Positions 27,026-32,092 of a DNA stretch of 32,092 nt are shown here, piece by piece. Made by a program: the position numbers and the translations under genes. A model generated the notes under the pieces. That model searched no databases. It was not told the DNA's origin and was given only the letters and a program-made list of their open reading frames with translations. This DNA comes from Citrobacter sp. Awk 4 (GTDB lineage: Bacteria; Pseudomonadota; Gammaproteobacteria; Enterobacterales; Enterobacteriaceae). Position 1 is the first letter of the stretch. Each line of letters starts with the position of its first letter. The DNA is taken from the NCBI RefSeq assembly GCF_028069725.1, contig NZ_JANEWG010000047.1, positions 1 through 32,092 on the forward strand. Direction: 5' to 3'.

Positions 27026-28738
27026 TTACGCGTCCTGGTCTTGCTCCATACTGTCTTTACTTTGAATCAGCCTGAGCGCCAGATAAAGATCGGGGGTAAA
27101 TATAATATTACTCTCGTCCATCATCGGTCGGTGTTCAGTAAACCAGCGCGTTAACTCCGTTTTCCTGCCTGCCAGCACTAACATGATCTTGCGGGCCTGG
27201 AGTTCATTAATTAATTCATCAATGGTGGCTAACACGCTGATATCCGGATGGGTAAAGCACGCAACGGCATCAATCACCACCCATTTGGGTTCAAACGCCG
27301 CGCCATCAACCAGATTCAGTATCCGCCGTTTAAAATAGGCCGCATTAAAATAGGTCAGGGGAGAATTAAAGCGATACATCATGACCCCAGGGACCATTTT
27401 GATATCGTTTGAATTCCCTAAGGAATGGATCATCCCATTTTCATCTGTCCCGAGCAGATGCTCAGTAGGACGAAATACAGTACGCAAAAATTGCAGCAAC
27501 CCCAGTAATACAGCAAGCCCGATTCCCTGGAGCACCCCAATCAGTAACACACAAACAAACGTAAAGCAGGCCAGACGAAAGGCCGGTTTATTTCTTTTTC
27601 TCAGTCCCCACAGCCCACGTAAATCGATCAGCGACCATGAGGCATAAATTAAAACGACACCGAGGGCGGAGATCGGGATGTATTTTAAGGGTTCGGTGAA
27701 GAAAAAGACGATAATCGCAATCACCAGCGCGGCGATAATAGACACCAGCTGGCTTTTACCACCGTTGGCGTCATTCACGGCAGTGCGGGAGTCTGCGCCG
27801 CTTATCGCAAATCCCTGCGATAAACCGGACATGATGTTCGCAATGCCGAGGGCTCTGAATTCAATGTCGGCGTTAATACCGTAGCCGTTTTTGGCCGCAA
27901 AGCTGCGCGCTGTCAGCATCAGGCTGACAAAACTGATTAACGCCAGGTTCAGCGCCGGGATCACCAAATCACGCATTAAACCGGGCTTGAATGTTCCCCA
28001 GTGGACAACAGGCAGACCTGACTGAAAGTTATCGCCGCCAATGGTGGCAACACCATGTTGTTGTGCCGGCGTACACCACATCAGTAGTGTCATGATGATA
28101 ATGGCAATCAAAGGGGCGGGCCATTGGCTGCGGAACTTCTTGATAGTGATGAGGATGGCCAGCGTTAAGAGTGAAATCGCGGTGGTTAATAAATGGCTGT
28201 CCGGGATCCGCCCCGGTAAGGCAATAATCTTCTCAATCACCTGCGGCTGGTTGAGCGTAATTCCCAGCACTTTTCCCAGTTGCCCCACGATAATGGTGAT
28301 GGCAACACCGTTAAGTAAACCGGTCAGGATCGGGTGTGACAGCAGGTCGGCAATGGCGCCAAGACGAAACTGGCTGGCAAGAATACACCATCCCCCCATC
28401 ATCAGTGTCATGACGATCGTCAGCTGCCAGTGCAGTTCGGGGTTTCCGGCGGCCAGAGGAATCACGACGGCCGCGATAACGGCGCAGGTGGTGGCATCGG
28501 GGCCGACAATCAGCTGTCGGGAAGAACCAAACAGTGCATAGGCAATCATCGGTAAAATGCAGGAATACAGCCCAACGACAGCCCCCACACCGGCCAGCTC
28601 GGCATACGCAATGGCAACGGGAAGCGCCACCGCTGCGACGGATAACCCAGCTCTAATATCCTGTTTTAGCCAGCTTTTTTCGTAATCTAATAAATTCTTT
28701 AAGCCCGGCATGTAATTTAAAAGAATATATTTGAGCAT
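27026..28738 (-). CDS. SulP-family anion transporter with STAS domain
   Basis: 570 residues from ATG 28738, chosen for SD CGGAGAG and the family-like N-terminus; the frame extends to 28795. The membrane part begins WLKQDIRAGLSVAAVALPVAIAYAELAG, the SulP signature, and has about 12-14 segments with GLLNGVAITIIVGQLGKVLG and SRTAVNDANGGKSQL. A C-terminal cytoplasmic STAS domain follows (about residues 430-555, WVVIDAVACFTHPDISVLATI). SulP proteins move sulfate, bicarbonate or dicarboxylates; which one is not evident. Single-gene unit downstream of the LysR gene and convergent with it. Confidence 0.9.
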   Translation of the reverse strand: MLKYILLNYMPGLKNLLDYEKSWLKQDIRAGLSVAAVALPVAIAYAELAGVGAVVGLYSCILPMIAYALFGSSRQLIVGPDATTCAVIAAVVIPLAAGNPELHWQLTIVMTLMMGGWCILASQFRLGAIADLLSHPILTGLLNGVAITIIVGQLGKVLGITLNQPQVIEKIIALPGRIPDSHLLTTAISLLTLAILITIKKFRSQWPAPLIAIIIMTLLMWCTPAQQHGVATIGGDNFQSGLPVVHWGTFKPGLMRDLVIPALNLALISFVSLMLTARSFAAKNGYGINADIEFRALGIANIMSGLSQGFAISGADSRTAVNDANGGKSQLVSIIAALVIAIIVFFFTEPLKYIPISALGVVLIYASWSLIDLRGLWGLRKRNKPAFRLACFTFVCVLLIGVLQGIGLAVLLGLLQFLRTVFRPTEHLLGTDENGMIHSLGNSNDIKMVPGVMMYRFNSPLTYFNAAYFKRRILNLVDGAAFEPKWVVIDAVACFTHPDISVLATIDELINELQARKIMLVLAGRKTELTRWFTEHRPMMDESNIIFTPDLYLALRLIQSKDSMEQDQDA

Positions 28739-29029
28739 AGTACTCTCCGGATACGGGTTAACTGCTCTACTGCATCGGGCGGACATATCATGCAATGTGA
28801 AATGTAACGCGTCGCTGATTGAGTATGGATGCCAGCGACGTCACGCTCCAGCGGGAGCGTCACTCACCAGGATCCGGGGGGAGGCATTGTATCAGAAGCG
28901 GCAGAACGCTGAGTAGGCGTGCCTTGGTGTATCGGTGCTATGGTGTGACGGGCGCACCGGTTGGATTCAAGTACCGGGTAAGATAAATCGGTAGAGTCAT
29001 ATGCATTCGCGAAAAATATGTTTGCTTGT
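28739..29029. other. Intergenic region between rhuM and the SulP gene, with two hairpins
   Basis: No reading frame is credible in this 291-bp gap. Two consecutive stem-loops lie at 28811-28839 (GTCGCTG/CAGCGAC, 15-nt loop) and 28843-28860 (ACGCTCC, AGCG loop, GGAGCGT). They might end the rhuM transcript from the right or belong to the SulP leader, but neither has a U-tract. Confidence 0.4.
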
Positions 29030-30085
29030 TCAGGGGGGATTTCTGGGCGACTTCTTTGCTTCGTTTTTCCACTGTAGCAAACCGGAAATATCTTTTTCGC
29101 CTTCGGCTTCTTTCAGCCGACGCTGCTGATTTTCAAACTGAATATATTCTGCCTGCGCTTTTTCATCCGCCATTTTCTTGCTGATCTTGCCTGAACCTTC
29201 CAGCACTTCACGGTCGTTAAACTGCAGGAACTGATCCAGCTTGTTTTGCCAGTCTTGTAAAAACACCTGCTGGCGACGTCTTGCCTGATCTTCGGCAAAG
29301 TCGAGCCACATATTGACGATCCGATTAAGCTCCTTCACTTCATTCTGATTAAGGTAATTTTTCGCGACGGTTACATCACTTTTACGGACCTCTTCGCCTT
29401 TATAGCTGGTTAAGCCCATATGCGGTTGGTTAGCATCGGCGCGCTGGTGAATCAACTCCGCAGCAGTTTGGCCTGTGCAGGCAAAATGCAGTTTATTCTG
29501 GATGGTCTGAAAAAATTGCGTCGTTTCGTTGAGTGAGGGTTGGTAGTCTGCTGCTAGTGCAAAAATCTCCCGCACCCGTAAATACACCCGGCGTTCGCTT
29601 GCGCGGATATCACGGATGCGCTCCAGCATCTCATCGAAATAGTCGGGTACGGCTGATGATCCAACGGGCGGATTTTTCAGCCGCTCATCGTCCATGACAA
29701 ATCCTTTAACCAGATATTCCTGCAGCGTTTGGGTGGCCCATTGACGGAATTGCGTGCCGCGCGTGGATCGGACGCGATAACCGATGGCGAGAATGGCTTC
29801 GAGATTGTAGTGATCTATCTCTCTGGAAACCTGACGTTTTCCTTCCTGGCGAACTATCCGGAATTTCCGGATAGTTGAATTTTGATCAATTTCGCCATCA
29901 GAAAATATATTCATTAGATGCTCGTTGATGGTTCGAACATCTTTAGCATACAGATCGGCCATCGCTGACTGGGATAACCAGATAGTCTCTGATTCGAAGC
30001 GGCATTCGACACGGACTCTTCCGTCTTCACTGGCAAACATAATAAACTCCCCTGCCGGAGATTGGATTACGCCTTTATCTGCCAT
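29030..30085 (-). CDS. rhuM: RhuM-family protein
   Basis: 351 residues of the virulence RhuM family, named from Salmonella pathogenicity island 3. Conserved stretches include IWLSQSAMADLYAKDVRTINEHL, EIDHYNLEAILAIGYRVRS, RGTQFRQWATQTLQEYLVKGF and LHFACTGQTAAELIHQRAD. The N-terminal part resembles a DNA-binding-like module found in mobile elements; the C-terminal part (from about residue 250) is helical and charged. Molecular function is not established. Good SD GGAGG before ATG 30085. A perfect 12-bp palindrome lies within codons T71-V78. It marks the start of the accessory segment. Confidence 0.9.
   Translation of the reverse strand: MADKGVIQSPAGEFIMFASEDGRVRVECRFESETIWLSQSAMADLYAKDVRTINEHLMNIFSDGEIDQNSTIRKFRIVRQEGKRQVSREIDHYNLEAILAIGYRVRSTRGTQFRQWATQTLQEYLVKGFVMDDERLKNPPVGSSAVPDYFDEMLERIRDIRASERRVYLRVREIFALAADYQPSLNETTQFFQTIQNKLHFACTGQTAAELIHQRADANQPHMGLTSYKGEEVRKSDVTVAKNYLNQNEVKELNRIVNMWLDFAEDQARRRQQVFLQDWQNKLDQFLQFNDREVLEGSGKISKKMADEKAQAEYIQFENQQRRLKEAEGEKDISGLLQWKNEAKKSPRNPP
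29852..29876. repeat. Perfect 12-bp inverted repeat inside rhuM
   Basis: AACTATCCGGAA, one central T, TTCCGGATAGTT. It encodes TIRKFRIV in rhuM. It could form a tight hairpin in the mRNA or a protein-binding palindrome, or result only from codon choice. Confidence 0.6.
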
Positions 30086-30221
30086 GTCGCCTCCGCTTTA
30101 ATTCGACGTACAACGCTGTAGTTCGCTTAGTATGCCAGAGATTGATTCTGATCCTGCTAATTCAAACGTGGTTTTGCGAGCAGCTTTCCAGAGGAATATC
30201 ACCATATCTGGCTGACGGAAA

Positions 30222-30512
30222 TTAGTGCGCGAACGACATCGCCCCTTCAATCTCTTTCAGCTTCCGTTGTGCCGCTTTCAACTCCGCAAGCAGCGTTTGT
30301 TCTTGTTCGCTCCCGGTCATCAGAACAAGACATCCCTCCGTGACTTTGACCGTCACCTGCTGCCCGGTATCAAATCCCGCGTCTCGTAACCACTTCCCTG
30401 AAAGCGTCAGGCTGGGCGTGCTTTTGTTCGTTCCCTGCGGGCGATATCCCACAATGAGCGTGCGATCGGTTTTTGCAATCGGGGTGTCTGGGGTAGAATG
30501 CGGATCAGCCAT
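30222..30512 (-). CDS. SymE-family (AbrB-fold) toxin-like protein
   Basis: 96 residues from ATG 30512 with a strong AAGGAG SD; the open frame reaches 30608, but that extension is unlike the family. The SymE core is clear: TLIVGYRP, then SLTLSGKWLRDAGFDTGQQV and VKVTEGCLVLM, equivalent to the AbrB-like domain of E. coli SymE, an SOS-induced RNA-cleaving toxin repressed by the antisense RNA SymR. The C-terminus is shorter than in SymE and ends in a helical QRKLKEIEGAMSF tail. No SymR sequence is recognisable. It may equally be a SymE-like protein without toxin function. It is divergent from the tiny gene at 30641. Confidence 0.75.
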   Translation of the reverse strand: MADPHSTPDTPIAKTDRTLIVGYRPQGTNKSTPSLTLSGKWLRDAGFDTGQQVTVKVTEGCLVLMTGSEQEQTLLAELKAAQRKLKEIEGAMSFAH

Positions 30513-30542
30513 AATCAACTCCTTGATAGTTGGTGAGGTTAG

Positions 30543-30574
30543 ACGCCCTTTAGTGCTCCAACACTGCTGGGCGT
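30543..30574. repeat. Hairpin upstream of the SymE-like gene
   Basis: Outer stem ACGCCC/GGGCGT and inner stem AGTG/CACT separated by symmetric TTT/GCT internal loop, 31 bp upstream of the SymE-like start. A perfect -35-like TTGACA lies on the minus strand at 30580-30575. This may be a leader structure of the SymE-like mRNA or part of an antisense RNA; neither can be decided here. Confidence 0.4.
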
Positions 30575-30591
30575 TGTCAAAATTACGAATC

Positions 30592-30642
30592 CATGTGGTA
30601 GGTACCACATGCAGATAAACTAACCGAAATGGTACCTACCAT
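30592..30642. promoter_or_regulatory. Paired palindromic operators in the divergent region
   Basis: Two related palindromes: CATGTGGTA-GG-TACCACATG (30592-30611) and ATGGTA-CC-TACCAT (30629-30642). Their cores GGTAGGTACC and GGTACCTACC are exact reverse complements, 24 bp apart edge to edge. The second covers the start of the small ORF at 30641. The layout resembles an autoregulatory operator for a small DNA-binding protein. Confidence 0.65.
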
Positions 30643-30805
30643 GCAAGAGAAAAAGAAACCAAATTTTGACCGTACCAAAAGCACGATGAAGAACATCCGT
30701 TTCGAGGATGAGCTTTTGGAACAGATTGAGAAAGCTGCGGGGAAAGGGAATTTTAGCAAGTGGGTGAAAGAGGCTTGCAAGGAGAAGTTGAATTCTTATA
30801 ATTAA
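30641..30805 (+). CDS. Tiny DNA-binding-like protein (YlcI/YnfO-like)
   Basis: 54 residues: a lysine-rich head (MQEKKKPNFDRTK) then MKNIRFEDELLEQIEKAAGK and NFSKWVKEACKEKL, a strand-helix-helix pattern like ribbon-helix-helix proteins and the phage-associated YlcI/YnfO group. There is no SD; the start codon lies in a palindrome, so the message may be leaderless or begin at the internal Met16. It would plausibly bind the neighbouring palindromes and control itself and the divergent SymE-like gene. Family call is tentative. Confidence 0.65.
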   Translation: MQEKKKPNFDRTKSTMKNIRFEDELLEQIEKAAGKGNFSKWVKEACKEKLNSYN

Positions 30806-30835
30806 TTGTTTCTTAAGGAAACACGAGTGTTTTTA

Positions 30836-30879
30836 AATAAAATACTGTTTTTTTGTACAGTATTTTATTGATGTAGTAT
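30836..30879 (+). promoter_or_regulatory. LexA (SOS) box and candidate promoter of the AT-rich gene pair
   Basis: TACTGTTTTTTTGTACAGTA (30843-30862) keeps both CTGT/ACAG halves with the required 8-bp spacer and the outer TA pairs of the enterobacterial LexA consensus. It is the core of a 13-bp perfect inverted repeat (30836-30848 and 30857-30869). A -35-like TTTTTG or TTGTAC within it and TAGTAT (30874-30879) could form the repressed promoter. The repeat could also act as a weak terminator for the tiny gene ending at 30805. Confidence 0.65.
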
Positions 30880-30994
30880 CTCTAATCGGATATTGTCTTG
30901 CTAAGAAAATGATGATGCTCTTTTGGGACTGATATCTTGAATTGATAGCCACTAGTTAAGTAGTCAATTTATCTATCAACCAACGAGGTTAGCC

Positions 30995-31852
30995 ATGGAT
31001 GCGAATGTTTTTATCCGAATAGATTATAAAAAAGATAGATCAAATCCAAGTCAGCTTTTTGAAGCAATGAGCCTGTACATTTCAGCTTATGAACAATTTG
31101 GCCAACTTTTAGCTAAATCTATTGATGTAAAACAGGATTTTAAATTTCACCTTGAAGATGTTCAAATTTCGTCTATTAAAGCAAAATTAATTCAATCACC
31201 AAGTTTTATAAATAAATTTTTTATTAACAGGGTTGCATCTGCGGGTTCAAATATATTTTCACAACTAATAGAAACTGATGAGACTGAGACTGAAGAACAG
31301 GTCGATCAACTAGCGGCAAATTTAGAAGAAGCGTTGCTCCATGATGGGTTTGGGTGTGAGATTGATTCTCACATAGATCGTAAAGCTCTTTCTCATATGC
31401 TGGGTACAGTATCTAAAGCCAACAACCTTATTCAAAAAGATGAAGTTGTCGAGTTTGGAAGTTCTGTTTATTCGCAAAGTATTAATACAAAATGGCGGTT
31501 TGTGGGTGATCTTTCTACAATGTTTTTAGGGGTGAAAGAAACAATTACTGCAAGGGATTATTTATATGTGAAAATTGCCATAAATGAAGGTAAGCAACTG
31601 TGGACTTTCAAAAGCGCAAAAATGAATAAAACTTTTACCGCACGAATTCTCGTTAAGGATTGGGTAAAAAACTACCAATCCGGGTTAATATCACCGATTG
31701 GACCAAAAGACACTTTATTAACAGAATTTAGTTATGATCTTTATAAACCGTATGATAAACGAAAAACTGCAGAAATAAGAAACGTTAAAATTACAAAGAT
31801 CGACTATATTGTTAGGGGGGGAAGCGATGAGCAATTCGAAATACCAGCTTAG
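30995..31852 (+). CDS. Uncharacterised AT-rich accessory protein
   Basis: 285 residues, no signal peptide or membrane segment, so probably cytosolic. I do not recognise the family. The N-terminus (NVFIRIDYKKDRSNPSQLFEAMSLYI) followed by FHLEDVQISSIKAKL looks like an alpha/beta domain, an acidic patch (ETDETETEEQ) lies near residues 91-100, and the C-terminal part (about residues 150-280) is rich in strands. Base composition and codon use are strikingly AT-rich compared with the window, indicating horizontal acquisition. SD GAGG precedes ATG 30995. Its last 26 bases overlap the next gene, suggesting a coupled pair. A LexA-like box lies 133 bp upstream. Confidence 0.8.
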   Translation: MDANVFIRIDYKKDRSNPSQLFEAMSLYISAYEQFGQLLAKSIDVKQDFKFHLEDVQISSIKAKLIQSPSFINKFFINRVASAGSNIFSQLIETDETETEEQVDQLAANLEEALLHDGFGCEIDSHIDRKALSHMLGTVSKANNLIQKDEVVEFGSSVYSQSINTKWRFVGDLSTMFLGVKETITARDYLYVKIAINEGKQLWTFKSAKMNKTFTARILVKDWVKNYQSGLISPIGPKDTLLTEFSYDLYKPYDKRKTAEIRNVKITKIDYIVRGGSDEQFEIPA

Positions 31853-32092
31853 TACAATAGAGAAAAAAAGTTTCGTTTCAGATCTAAAAGCTGAGTATTT
31901 ATATATATGTGTGCCTTTTGTTATTTTAATTTTGGTCAAAGTTTATTTTGGTCCTTTACAAGATATTATATATTCCTCTGACTGGAGTCTTGCTGCTTCA
32001 ATTGTACTTGGCCAAAATGCTGCAAAGATTTCACGGTCTATTTCCAAGGTTAAACAGAGAGTTAATGATAGTAACTTTAGTTGGTATAGTGC
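31827..32092 (+). CDS. Membrane protein partner, cut by the window end
   Basis: The frame is open from ATG 31827 to the last base (88 complete codons, no stop), with the G-rich tract GGGGGGAAGCG as SD inside the preceding gene. A charged N-terminus (MSNSKYQLSTIEKKSFVSDLKAE) leads to a strong membrane segment YLYICVPFVILILVKVYF (about residues 24-41), a short loop, a weaker hydrophobic stretch WSLAASIVLGQ (53-63), and then a basic region AAKISRSISKVKQRV. Overlap of 26 bp with the upstream gene indicates co-translation. Family unknown; C-terminus unseen. Confidence 0.75.
   Translation, partial: MSNSKYQLSTIEKKSFVSDLKAEYLYICVPFVILILVKVYFGPLQDIIYSSDWSLAASIVLGQNAAKISRSISKVKQRVNDSNFSWYS

Noticed and set aside
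28811-28860. REP/ERIC-type repeat element
   Set aside because: The two hairpins do not match REP or ERIC sequences that I know and no second copy is seen in the window.
30513-30608. N-terminal extension of the SymE-like protein
   Set aside because: It would run through the hairpin and palindromic operator, lacks family similarity, and the ATG at 30512 has a strong SD.

Overview
The window reads as chromosome of an enterobacterium of the Citrobacter/Salmonella/Escherichia group. Most proteins match E. coli K-12 families at full length (YidE, YidI, YidH, YidG, DsdA, DsdX, DsdC, EmrD, TisB, IvbL, IlvB, IlvN, UhpABCT, YicN, NepI, YicS, NlpA, YicL). The layout departs from K-12: the dsd genes lie between yidF and emrD, and several extra genes are present. 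This fits Citrobacter or a near relative best, but genus is an inference and no rRNA gene is present to settle it. Layout, left: 3' part of yidE (+); convergent yidI (-); a translationally coupled yidH-yidG-yidF operon (+); the D-serine locus dsdX-dsdA (-) with divergent activator dsdC (+); a secreted GH5-like protein (+) running tail-to-tail into emrD (-); an EamA-family exporter (-). Middle: the SOS toxin/antitoxin locus tisB (-) with IstR-1 sRNA (+) and a LexA box; the ivbL leader peptide and attenuator followed by ilvBN (acetolactate synthase I); the sugar-phosphate system uhpABC and uhpT, whose promoter carries recognisable CRP and UhpA sites; a LysR-gene remnant; yicN; a HigBA-like toxin-antitoxin cassette; nepI; a GH1 glycosidase with a LacI/GalR-type operator; yicS; a GNAT acetyltransferase; nlpA; yicL with a divergent LysR regulator; and a SulP-type anion transporter. 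Right end (about 29-32 kb): the sequence becomes accessory. It holds a RhuM-family gene (the family named from Salmonella SPI-3), a SymE-like gene, a tiny DNA-binding-like ORF whose start lies in a pair of matching palindromes, then a distinctly AT-rich two-gene unit (a soluble protein of unknown family overlapping a membrane protein cut by the window end). In K-12 yicL lies next to selC, a well-known island integration site, so this may be the edge of a selC-associated island; selC itself is not in the window. The most interesting observation is a near-consensus LexA (SOS) box inside a 13-bp perfect inverted repeat, about 130 bp upstream of the AT-rich two-gene unit. It suggests that an uncharacterised soluble-plus-membrane pair may be induced by DNA damage. 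The rest is mainly well-conserved core metabolism and transport.
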